From positions 434,001-498,000 of the forward strand of contig JAUFSD010000012.1 in assembly GCA_033030425.1 (NCBI GenBank): DNA of 64,000 bases. The letters are read 5' to 3'. Under the pieces are notes generated by a model that saw only the letters and a list, made by a program, of their open reading frames with translations, had not been told where the DNA came from and searched no databases. The stretch is from Verpa conica. Its lineage: Eukaryota > Ascomycota > Pezizomycetes > Pezizales > Morchellaceae. Numbering within the stretch: position 1 is the stretch's first letter; the number at the start of each line of letters is the position of its first letter. Made by a program: the position numbers and the translations under genes. Shown one piece after another: positions 34,261 through 44,026 of the stretch.

Positions 34261-36008
34261 TTATGTAGCAGGTGTGCCAGGCGTACTGACGGGGGCAGAA
34301 ACGTCGTTTGAAAAGGATGAAGCTGTTTTTGGTTGCTTTGGTCTTTTGGCCTTTTTTTTCTTGGCCAGTACGACGGCAGGCCGCCCGCCAAAGTTGCCGA
34401 GATCGGAGACATCGAGTTTTGTGCTGCAAGTAGTGCACACAGCGCCTTCGGGTGGAGAACAGAATACTACAAGCCGCAAAAAGCCACAGCAAGGCAAACG
34501 TCAGTAACCTATTTTTGTTCTCATTCAAATTATCTCTTTGTGCATTGAACCATAGAACGCGAAAAGAGAAAAAAAGAAGCCTTTGGTGCAAGTGTGCTTT
34601 ATGCTTCTTAATTATATTTTATCGTATCGTGCCTCATTTATTTCTCTAGATTCTCTAGGCTTTCTCAGTGCTGCCCACCTCTTTTAGTCGATTATCAGGA
34701 CCGGGACGCACCCCATCAAGCCACCAGTCAACAAGAAGAGTAGTATTGGGATTTGTATCTTCAATCAAGCTCCCTGAAGACTCGCTTGAGCCCCCATAAC
34801 CCTCAATTGTACTTTCTTGCGGCTTATCTCCTTTGTTTTGCTGGGCTAGCTTCCAAGAGTGCAGTTTATGTCTCTGTATAATGGCTGCATCACCTTCAAG
34901 AAAAGAAATAGGGCACTGACTTGATAAGCAGATACTACACACAAACCCAATGTCGACAATACGCTTATGACAGAAGCAGGCGGCACGAAAGTCGACATTA
35001 ATTTGTGTAGGGGGGACCAAGTGTTTACGTGTAGAGTTGTCAGGTATAAAACACATCTATGATGGTTGAGGAAACCTAATATCAGCTTCTTAAGATGTTT
35101 TAGAATGTAGGATGGAAGTAGTACCATTAGATATTGTAAAAGACTTTCGGGGTGTTGAAGCTGCATGTAGATCCCCCTAGTGGCGTCTGAAGCTTGTTGC
35201 AAAAAGACAGTCTCACCAGCGATTTTGCAGATGTCGATAGGGATTTTCTAGAAATTGCCATTGTCAGTGCCTTATATGTAACAGAAATAGAAACTATGAA
35301 AAGTATCCTAATAAAAATAAAAGGGTAGTATATACCTTTCTCTGTGCTGCAAAGATCGAATTCATCATCGACACATACTGTGTCGATAAATCCCCAGACA
35401 CACTTAACACCAAAATCCGAGCATTCATGCTCGTCATATCCACATCCCTTGCCCCATTCGCTGTTCTATTCCCCCCTGTGTGTCCCCCCTGAACATCCTC
35501 TGCAGGCATACACAGCCTATTAATATACGCCAATGCCAACGATAACGCCCCCGCCATCATCGTCTCGTTCGTACCAGCTAACATGTCAGCAGTGGTACTT
35601 GCCATAAGATTGCGAAACGAAGCCTGCACCTCGTCCTCAACGATGCGGAACTGGCGGTACTTGTTTGCATCACGCATTGGATCATTGTCGGTGGGTGGGA
35701 CCGAGGTGGTGCTGGGATAGAGGAAGACAGCTTCCTTGGTATGCGAAGCAATCACAGCAACACGGTTCGCGTGTGAGAAGGCGAGGTGCGCGTTGAGAAA
35801 GAGAAGGATAGATGCGAGAGCGCGGGGGAGGGGAAGTATTGGATGGAGCTTTGACCAGGCATATGGGTTTGTGTCGAGAATTAGAACAAGGAGGGAAGGT
35901 TTATCGTCTGGAGACTTGTGTTAGCATTCCCTGGCAGAGCAGTAGGTATTGAGGAGTAGAACCATCAGGGCCCTGTGTATAATGAGCACTTGCATCCAAT
36001 CCATCCAT
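34261..36008 (-). CDS. TFB4: TFIIH core subunit TFB4 (p34/GTF2H3)
   Basis: Structural subunit of the TFIIH core (transcription initiation and nucleotide excision repair), pairing with Ssl1/p44 through its vWA-like domain. Five exons (36008-35963, 35907-35336, 35247-35125, 35056-34921, 34466-34261) close in phase to 360 aa. Visible family segments: LLVLILDTNPYAWSKL at the start of the vWA fold, LALAYINRL, ARILVLSVSGDLSTQY, IPIDICKIAGETVFLQQASDATRGIY and VPPTQINVDFRAACFCH. The C-terminal zinc region is split by intron 4. Exon 4 ends in VDIGFVCSICLS and exon 5 continues IFCSPPEGAVCTTCSTKL, completing the cysteine pairs. A basic tail follows (KKKKAKRPKQPK). Intron 4 (34467-34920) is 454 nt, by far the longest here within a coding gene. 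An upstream in-frame methionine at 36167 gives an extended frame, but that frame runs into a stop and is not the start. Confidence 0.93.
34467..34920 (-). other. long TFB4 intron with an open reading frame
   Basis: This 454-nt intron interrupts the zinc-binding cysteines of TFB4. If retained, the frame from exon 4 stays open for about 88 more codons to a stop at 34655, giving a Ser/Glu-rich tail that lacks the last cysteines. The donor is GTCAGT and the acceptor CTTGTAG. All other introns found in the window's coding genes are under about 180 nt. Confidence 0.75.
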
Positions 36009-37686
36009 ATTTGTGAGAGTGGGGGGCAAAAGCTTGTGTTGCGATTGTTGGTGATTGTCGTTGTTGAGGACTAAGCTGCTGCGTGCTGCAAGGTGAACGA
36101 ACAGAGACCGTGTGTGCTTGGCGTTTGCAGATCTGCCGCCACTCGAGATGCGGCTCTGCTTTGCCATACACAGCGAGTCGAGTATTCACTAAGCTCCCAC
36201 ACCCTTTCAATCCTAAAGGCTATAATTAAGTGCCGGGTCTTGAATTAGGACATCCACTTTCAGCTCGACAAACTACAAGTGTATATCCTTATCTCCGCCA
36301 CCCGCCAGCCCGGTGTGTATGTATATAGTTACTCTATTCGGAACCGAGGATCACAATAACTCTACCATCTCACTAGAGAATCTTTCCCTTTTTCTTATTT
36401 CTTCATACGAACAGTCATGCCGGCTCCCCCGTAGACAGCTCATAGCAGCACCCCCCAAAAAAAGAAAGGGGAAAAAACCACCCGATGTAGGTGATATCAC
36501 ACGATCTCACTCGGTTGACGCGTTCCGGCGACACGTCAAAAATAGCGCCGCTGCTGCTGATGCTGATGCTGTTGCGTGTGACTCAAATAACTAATCAACC
36601 CTACACAAGCAGGTAGTCTTGAAATTCCGTGGGTAAAACATGCATTAACGTGCGTGAAAAGAAAAGATACATGCACTCCACAGCAAGTCAAAGCTGTACG
36701 CTATCCATGGCTTCAATTTGTCCCAGTGTACTTTAATACATGTTTTACCCAATCGCGGAGAATTCAAGAGACAACGCGGCATCGAGTTCAACTACATGTA
36801 CATACCTCGATTTGACAGTAGAAGATAACGTATTGGGTTTTTTTTATACCGGTTATTGACCTTAGCTGCAGCCTATTGTGAAAAGGTCTACTATGTTATT
36901 GGATAGCAATGTCGTTCTTACAGCTACTCACAACAGTATAGTTTAATTTGATAGCCTGCAATAACTACGGAGGGAATTTAGCAACAAGGATGATTAGTTT
37001 TGCGGCCTATACGCGAAGTAAAATCTTGTCAGGGCTTCCTTGCCATAAAATTCGGAGAACAGTACATGGTGGGCATAGCCAGACCTCGCGTCGGGTAGCG
37101 TGTTGCGAAATCCCCACATTGTTTAACCTCAATACGCTTATTAGTCGAAAAGTATGGCGGGGACACTCAAGACGTGACAGGGATCTTCACAAGGGCAAAA
37201 AGGGCGTGCTTTTGTGCTAAAGATCTGCTCTATTCAAACCACAGCTAAAGCCAGGTCGTATAAAAGCGCCAAGCCTTGGGGGCAAGTGTTTGGAAGAATT
37301 ACCAGCCCACAAATTATGATTGGAGCGATTCATAACTGCCAGCTAGCTTTTCCTAATGGTGGAAAGTCAATGTCACCCCTCAGTTACTTTTTATTGGTCT
37401 GCGAAAAGTGCACGTGATGCAGGAATTCAACTAATAAGTATGACACAAAGAAGTGGCTAGGAGAATGATAAACAAATAAAAAACATTGCCGCCTACAATC
37501 CTACCCACTCCGCCCCTAAAGCTACATCCAAACACGCCCATTATGAAATTAAGTAAATGCCCCATAATAAAAGCGTGAAGAAATAATGTCCAATTCTGTA
37601 CAGTACAGTTCTATTTGCCTCCCGTAACCACTTGCCACCAGTACTGTTACGGCACCCAATACTCATTGATCTCTGAAATCGGAAAC
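36009..37686. other. intergenic region
   Basis: TFB4 starts at the left edge and the secreted-protein gene ends at the right, both on the minus strand. A plus-strand frame at 36313-36594 has a basic PPKKRKGKK patch and an Ala/Asp-rich end, but no conserved core, and is not called. TACATGTA lies at 36793-36800. The remainder shows no feature I can support. Confidence 0.4.
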
Positions 37687-38444
37687 TTAGATTCCAACAA
37701 TCGCTAAACCGGCAGCCACACCAGCAACGAGGATACCCATCCCATAGGCACTACCAGCCTCAAGGAAGAGTCCAGCAGCACCACTACCTGAGTTATCTGA
37801 AGAGGAAGCATCGGTCCCAGTCACAGCAAAGCCATTGGCATCCGTCTGGGTCCCAGAAGTCGATGTGGCGGAAGACTTGCTTGAAGAGGTAGTAGTAGTA
37901 GCGTTTACTCGTGTGGGGTCAGTAGCACCACATTGCTTGCCTGATGCGCAAAGATCGATACATGAAGAGTCTCTATTACAATTTGTCTGGCATCCTTCAA
38001 CCTCAAGGCGGCATATGAAGAATGGAATTGTTTGAGAGTATCTATAATTGGATGTTAGAGAAATGATTGCAGGTAAGAGAGCAATAGTATGGAAGGGCCC
38101 TTACTCAGTCGCGTTAGGTGAAAGCCCATTGGAGCAGGTACACTGGTAGTAAAGGTTGTCGGGATAACATTCGTTTGCAGAAACCTTCAGTTCTTGGTTC
38201 TGGCACAAGAGATTGCACGAAGAGGTCTGACTAGTACACCACTGGGTCCTGACGGCAATAGCACTGTTTGGAAGACTTGTTAGTATTACAGTTTTCCATT
38301 GAGAGTAGTAGGGAATGGATGTCAAGCGTTGCCAAGCATAAGTACTTACATATCAGTGACATTAGGATAAGGGTATACCTGAGCGTAGGCAGAGGAGAAG
38401 ATTGTGCTGGACACAAGAAGGGTAGAGATGATGAAGGAGTGCAT
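37687..38444 (-). CDS. secreted cysteine-rich protein, probably GPI-anchored (DUF7707-like)
   Basis: Three exons (38444-38350, 38263-38105, 38041-37687) close in phase to 202 aa. The N-terminus MHSFIISTLLVSSTIFSSAYA is a clear signal peptide with cleavage expected after Ala-Tyr-Ala. The mature core holds about a dozen cysteines in a pattern I recall from a fungal domain listed as DUF7707: WCTSQTSSCNLLC, then YYQCTCSNGLSPNATEYSQTIPFFIC, then CQTNCNRDSSCIDLC and QCGATDPTRVN. A Ser/Thr-rich linker follows, then a small-residue segment (GAAGLFLEAGSAYGMGI) and a hydrophobic C-terminus (LVAGVAAGLAIVGI) typical of GPI attachment signals. The protein is predicted to sit on the plasma membrane or wall; its function is unknown. 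The Asn-Ala-Thr and Asn-Val-Thr sites may be glycosylated. It is divergent from the PX-domain gene at 39354. Confidence 0.85.
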
Positions 38445-39353
38445 CTTGATGTTGATTAGAGACCGGATTAAACTAAGAGGCTAGTTATACAGAGTCAGCA
38501 AGGATCCCTCTTTTGTTTACTGAATTAAAGTGCCTGTGATCTTCAGACAAAGCGGGTAGAGGTTGATACATACAAACTAAGGAGAATGGATATTAAGGGT
38601 GAACTAGCAACAAACGAAGGTGCGAAGAATGAAGCGGGATGGACAGGTAAGAAGGAAGGAAAGATGAGGAGGGAGAGAGGGAGGCGATTATAAAAGAAGG
38701 GAAACGGCTAGGGAAAACAACGAGTGACAATTAAGCGGCTGGCTAAGGGGAGAGGAAGGAGTGAGTGCTCTAGTGGACACACCATAACTCAAAAGGATCT
38801 TAATTGGGCCCTAAAAGAGGTCTGCAGATGCCGCTTGGGAGGATTGCAGGAGTTGCCAAGGGGCCCCCTGGTTCCTCCCGTTGTTTCCCCAATCAAAAAA
38901 ACATCCTTGCCTGCGGCCCAGACCCGCTGCTTCCAGTTAGATATTTTTTATTTCCCCTCCAAACGGTCAGTGGTGTTACATCCAGCTGAATGCTGTGGCC
39001 CGATTGGCCGAATTTATTTTTATCCATGTTTGCTTCCCCGGATGTTAGGACCCGTCTTTCAATCCTTTCCATATGTTTTGGCCCCATCGTAATAATATCA
39101 TAATATGCATTATCAGTTAACATCTCATGAGGGCATTATGGTCGTAATGAGAATATAGAAAAATACGGTTATTTCGTCATGTTTATTTTTGGAAATACTT
39201 CTCGAAATTTATCTCAACTCAGGAACCTTAAACTGAGATGTTGTTGACCCATTACGTACATACTCGCCACACGGGGTTCAGCCATTCATCAGCGTTCCGC
39301 CACATGGGCTCCTTTACCATCGCAACATGTTACGACAGCAACGATAGTGAAAA
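38445..39353. promoter_or_regulatory. divergent promoter region
   Basis: The secreted-protein gene (-) and the PX-domain gene (+) start on either side. Bases 38580-38720 are purine-rich on the plus strand. No TATA element can be singled out with confidence. Open frames here overlap and have no recognisable product. Confidence 0.4.
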
Positions 39354-40155
39354 ATGAACAACCCAAGACTGCACTCTGGAATGATAGGCGCCCACTCGAT
39401 AAACGGCCAGCGCTCTCTGAACGAGGACGAGGAAGGATTTCACCCTCTCACTATAAAGCTTATCGACCACACGATTATTCCAAGCGAGAATAGTCCAGGA
39501 ATATGGGCGAGAAGTGCAAAAGTAGTGGATTATGTGATTATCTCTGGTAGTAGGACGAGGGCGGGCGCCTATGTGGCCTGGAATTGTTCGATCGAGACTT
39601 TTGAGGTTAGTTAGCATTTATTTGGAGGTCGTTGAAGTTATTGAGGCTCATGCGTTGCTGTCGTCATACATAGGGAGCTCATTTCATCGTTCGGAAGCGG
39701 TACGCCATTGATCTCCGCCCTATTATGTCGAGCCTTTAGGGTTTCTAACTGGATAAGATAGATATTCTGAGTTTGCCGAATTGCGGGATATGCTTCTAGA
39801 AACATTTCCGAGGTCGGGGGTATCGATACCGAGCCTGCCGCCGAAGAGCGTTGTTTGTATGTGTTTCACATACCTTGCCGTTGACGTCCGGAGAATTTCG
39901 ATCTCTCTAAGGGCAGAAACATACTAACACTTCTGGCCTACCAGCTAAATTCCGACCAAAGTTTCTTGAGGCTCGTCGCCAGGGCCTATCATACTTTCTC
40001 TCGTAAGTCCATCATCGTATTAGTTCATCCTGTCTTCCACGTGGCGCGAACACAAAAGATTGACGTTTTACTGGGACGTGTCAAGATGCATCCTCTTGAA
40101 TCCCGAGTTTGCTGGTTCACCACTTGTGAAGGAGTTCTTAATGCGCGTTGATTAA
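39354..40155 (+). CDS. YPT35: PX-domain endosomal protein, YPT35-like
   Basis: Five exons (39354-39605, 39674-39699, 39762-39856, 39945-40002, 40086-40155) close in phase to 166 aa. Most of the protein is one phosphoinositide-binding PX domain. It has VVDYVIISGSRTRAGAYVAWN, then VRKRYSEFAELRDMLLETFP (the RYSEF motif carries the phosphoinositide-binding Arg), a Pro-rich loop SIPSLPPKSVVSKFRPKFLE, and RRQGLSYFLSCILLNPEFAG. Yeast Ypt35 sits on endosomes and vacuoles and recruits the lipid-transfer protein Vps13 through a short N-terminal Pro-X-Pro motif. I do not see a convincing equivalent, so the Vps13 role is uncertain. Exon 2 is a 26-nt micro-exon. The start at 39354 is the first in-frame Met; an upstream exon cannot be excluded. 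Confidence 0.85.
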
Positions 40156-40809
40156 TTCATCACATACCTTAGAAGATTGTTTTTCTGCTTCTCTTTTTTT
40201 TAGAAGAGGATGTTTCTATACCAATTTTCTTCTTTCTTCTTTCTTTCTTTTCTTTTCTTTTGGCCTTATTGTTGGAATGTGGGTTTAGGCATCTACGATA
40301 GACTTTTGAGATTTCCCTTTAGAATCGGGCGGGCTATGGAAGGGACTGGGTTAATACATAATGAACTGAGGCATCACAAATTGCCTAGAATCGCATTTGC
40401 GAGACGAAGACCGAGAATGCGCTCTAGCGAATTCCGCCTTGCAGCGCAATATCGATCTGCAAGTGAGTTCAGATGCTGATGCGCCTACAACTCGACCGTG
40501 TTATCGAGTTTGGTAGGGTGTCCCGCGCTGCTTGGTTGCTTCCTTTGCATGGTGTGAGGAAAGGAGACCCCTCCGCGCGAAACCTCTGAGCCCGAAAACC
40601 CAAATCCCCAGTCTGTCTGTAGGTTTTTTTACTCACGACAGGACTACGGTGTACTCCTGATCAGCCAGCCAGCCAGCCGACGTCGTCCCCGTCAATTCTG
40701 AGCGAGAGACTTGAAAAAGAACCCCCCTCCCCCATTTCTTCCCACCGTCACGCCCCCCCTCTCTTCCCCCACTAGTCATAGCAGTGAAGAATGAAAACGT
40801 CTCTACATC
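40156..40809. other. intergenic region
   Basis: Spacer between the YPT35-like stop and the SAS4-like start, both on the plus strand. It contains a T/C-rich stretch (40190-40262) and a CAGC tetranucleotide run near 40663-40678. The right part is probably the SAS4-like promoter and 5' UTR. Confidence 0.45.
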
Positions 40810-42539
40810 ATGAAACGAAAGGTCCCCCATATAATCTTGCGCTTCAGCAAACAAGTCAATCCTCCTGTTGCTCCTGCTGTTTCTGCTCCGTCTGAATTCT
40901 CGTCGCCCGCGAAATTTACGCCTCCAGCCGCTTCCTCTACCACTACGACAGAGTTGTCAGATTCTCCTCCAGCTGACACTATGGCGCGACAATCCTCCGA
41001 TAACGAAGGTGCTGGGGCGCGAACCGACAAGCGGAAGAGAAGAGTTCAGAATAGGTACAAGAATACTCATGATCCCGATACAGCGGCTCTGCCTACACCC
41101 TCACCACCAGCCCCGACCCCCCCCTTCATTTCTTCAGCACTGCAATTGATTAGGAAGCGAAAACGTTCGTTTCCTAAGAGCATCGGTGGTGGAAAAGGGG
41201 ATCTACAACCTCCACCCAAGAAACCCCGGAGGTCCATAGCTTCTAAGCAACCTACAATCCTAACAACAACAAAAGCTTCAAATGAGGCGGATAAAAAAGA
41301 CGGTGACAAGAGAGTAACTAGAAGCCAAGATACTCAACAAAAGAGTGAACTGGCAGAATGGTTTGAAGATAGGGATGACGAAGATGGTAAAATACCTCCA
41401 TATTTCTCATAATTTTTACCCTGTTTAGTGTCAACTTGATAGTGGTGGGGGCTAATTTCTAATATCTTGGTTCTTTAGATTTTGTTGTTGACGTTGATTA
41501 TCCTATGAAGATCGTGGAGGACGACCCTACCCCCAGGAGCACACGAAGTGTCAGTAAAACTAGGACTAACGGTCTGACAAATGGCTATATTCCCAACGGA
41601 AGTGTTGATGTAAATGGAAGCGAAGCAGCCCGGCTTCCAGAAGCTGTCACTGCTCCGCTGGAAGCTCCTATGGCTGAATCTCAAAACCCTATTCCTACGA
41701 CACGCGAAGTGATTATACAAACCATCGACCTCGAAGCAGAGGCTCGAGCCAGTAGTTCTCGACTTACTAGGTTCGCTACAGACCCGCTAGCGGATGATCT
41801 TTACATCAGGCCACATACCTCCATGGGGAGAGAAGAAAAACGCCTTCGTAATGTCGAGCGTGATAGGGCAGCTCATGATAAGCAGAGATACGAGGATAGG
41901 CTAGATAAGTTACGAGGATCTGACTGGATAAAGACTTTTAATCTTGGTATGATTGCTCAGAAACTTGGGGCGGCCGAGATGGAGAAGAGAAAAGCTGGGG
42001 TGATAAAATGGCACGAGTCATTGTTGAGGAAGTTCAAAGCCTGGAAGGAGGAAGAGAGAAGAAGAAAACTTGCAGCAGCAGGACGGACAAGTAGGAGCTT
42101 GACAAATAGTCAGGAGAGAGAGTTTGAAGAACCTGAGTATCTTAATGGACAGGTAGTTTATGACGAAGGTGAAGAGGATGATGAGGAAAGGGCTGAAGAA
42201 AAGGATATCTATGCGATTACAGATGATTCTGATGAAGGTGATCATCCTCACCACCCAAAGCAGCATCGCCACGCATCGAAGTCATCGAAGTCATCTCATC
42301 GGCTCATCGCTACCGAGACTCCAAAGAAGAAACTACCAGAGCCCAAACCATTCACATCGTTTTATGACAATCCGCACATGCGTCAGGCTGTTCTTAACAC
42401 TTCTAGGAAGAGCTCACGGAATCTGAAGCCCTTTGGAGTAGCTCTTCCGGAGCTTGAAGAGAAGGAGTTTGGGCTCCCAGAAGAATACTTTCAGAAAACA
42501 GCGAGGCATCTTAGAGCTCGTAGGAGGGTTTCTAAGTGA
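40810..42539 (+). CDS. SAS4-domain chromatin protein
   Basis: Two exons (40810-41386, 41479-42539) joined in phase give 545 aa. The first 200 residues are disordered, Ser/Thr/Pro-rich, with basic nuclear-localisation-like patches (KRKRR, KPRRS). Residues about 300-390 form a charged helical domain (REEKRLRNVERDRAAHDKQ, LRGSDWIKTFNLGMI and FKAWKEEERRRK) matching the fungal SAS4 signature, the scaffold part of MYST acetyltransferase complexes. A region rich in Asp/Glu and then His/Ser follows, and a conserved-looking C-terminus (FTSFYDNPHMRQAVL and FGVALPELEEKEFGLPEEYF). In yeast, Sas4 anchors the MYST enzyme Sas2. Here the MYST gene in the window is ESA1, two genes downstream. The partner is not shown by sequence. 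Confidence 0.8.
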
Positions 42540-44026
42540 GGGTATTCTGCTGAGGATTGCTATTCATGGAGTGCTAGGAAAAGTATATAATATCATCTGG
42601 TGTTAATTTTTTCTTTTCTATTTTCATATTGTGGTTTTTTTCGGGAGGCGGTGTATTACGGTATCTTTTTTTCTCGTGTTGGGTCTTTTTTTACACTTTA
42701 TATTCTCCGCTTTTTCCACAAAGTTACTCATTTTCTTTAGCCAGTCTCTAGGCAATTTAATGTCTGGGGCTATGGCTCGCTCATGTTTATTTTTCTTTTG
42801 TTCATTGGGATGTTTGTGGGGTTTTATTTCTTTCTTTCTATTTGTTCTCTAACAGTTTTCCAGCACTTGCTGGTTTTAAGTTTGTGGCAGCATGGTTGGG
42901 TCATGGCCATGCGGTGTATTTTTAACATCGGCTTCCACGCCTTGTGCACTTTCACAACGTGTTATTGTACATGTAGCTCATAGTACTATCATTCGGGGAA
43001 AAGGCGGCGGAAGACTTAATTTTTATGATCAAAGTGGTTTGCCTGGCATTGGAGCATGCGTGTCTCCATTGTTTGCTGGTGACTTGTCGGCTCTTGTCCA
43101 AACGGGAAGGAATTGTTTAGTAGCGGCAGCAGGTACATATGTGCATGTATTATGTGTCCAGAGAGGGAATAAGGGAGTTCCATGTGTGAGCGTGTGAGCG
43201 TATTGGTTATTACTTGCAGTAATAATACAGACGAGGGTACCATCCTGCAGACCTCTTCTGATATATCGCCTCTGTGTGCGGTGTGCCAAGACCCCCAAGC
43301 CACATGCGGCTAGAGAAATGACACTAGCCAACTTCACGCCTTTCTGTCTCGACGCCAGTGCAGCCCCATAGATAATGACGCTGGACCATCGCTGACTCCG
43401 ACAACAACCCACCGTCAGTTCCCAGGCAGCTCAAGCATCAATCTGCCATTCAGTGGGATACCGCCCCACAGGACACGTCTCTGCCTTCAGTAGTTCGACC
43501 CCGTATTCCTACGCTGAACCCCTTTCTCCCGCCGCGTCGCTCGTGCCATCACCACCGGGGACTCGGCGAGTGTTTCCAACCGTGATTGCTCTAGTACTTT
43601 AGGGACCCCAACACCAGACAAGAGGGTCAAAGACCGCGACAGCTTGATTAAGTGTGCGCAACGGTTACTAGAGGGGCTTCTTGTTTCTTCGACAAGCTTG
43701 AGAGGGCGAGGAAGTTGGTTGGCGGGATTTGGCAAGAATAGGTCGCGGAATACACAGGAGGAGCTTGTAGGGTCCAGAGAAGGGCTTTTGAAGGAGGGAA
43801 CTCTTGTCTATTCAGTGACAACATTTTTTGGGGGAGGGAGCCAGAAGAGGATGAAGACCGTGTTCTTGCTGGCATAGAAGGGACGATACAAAAGGACGCC
43901 GAGATTTTCTACGTTTTTTGCGTGTCTCGACCGCACAAATTCACCAATCTACCCCCTGCTACACTACCTTCGTTTCATTACTTTCAACAAGCTTTTCTCT
44001 CTCCTTCTCTTTGGCTAGTTTGCAAG
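42540..44026. other. intergenic region with one unassigned open stretch
   Basis: The region lies between the SAS4-like stop and the TAF2 start. Bases 42600-42880 are T-rich (3' UTR-like). TACATGTA is at 42968-42975. A plus-strand frame is open from about 43520 to 43879 (about 118 codons) with a basic, Ser/Gly-rich translation but no start and no recognisable domain. It could be a missed exon, or chance in the TAF2 upstream region. Confidence 0.4.

Noticed and set aside
34655..34920. Open frame after the TFB4 cysteines as the normal C-terminus
   Set aside because: A downstream exon (34261-34466) supplies IFCSPPEGAVCTTC, the expected remaining zinc ligands, in the right phase. The open frame is kept only as a possible retained-intron isoform.
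35963..36167. Upstream Met at 36167 as the TFB4 start
   Set aside because: That frame hits a stop just beyond the splice region, whereas the ATG at 36008 joins exon 2 in phase and gives the expected N-terminal length.
36313..36594. 93-codon plus-strand frame with a PPKKRKGKK patch
   Set aside because: Only the basic patch is notable, the rest is low complexity, and no splice or family support was found.
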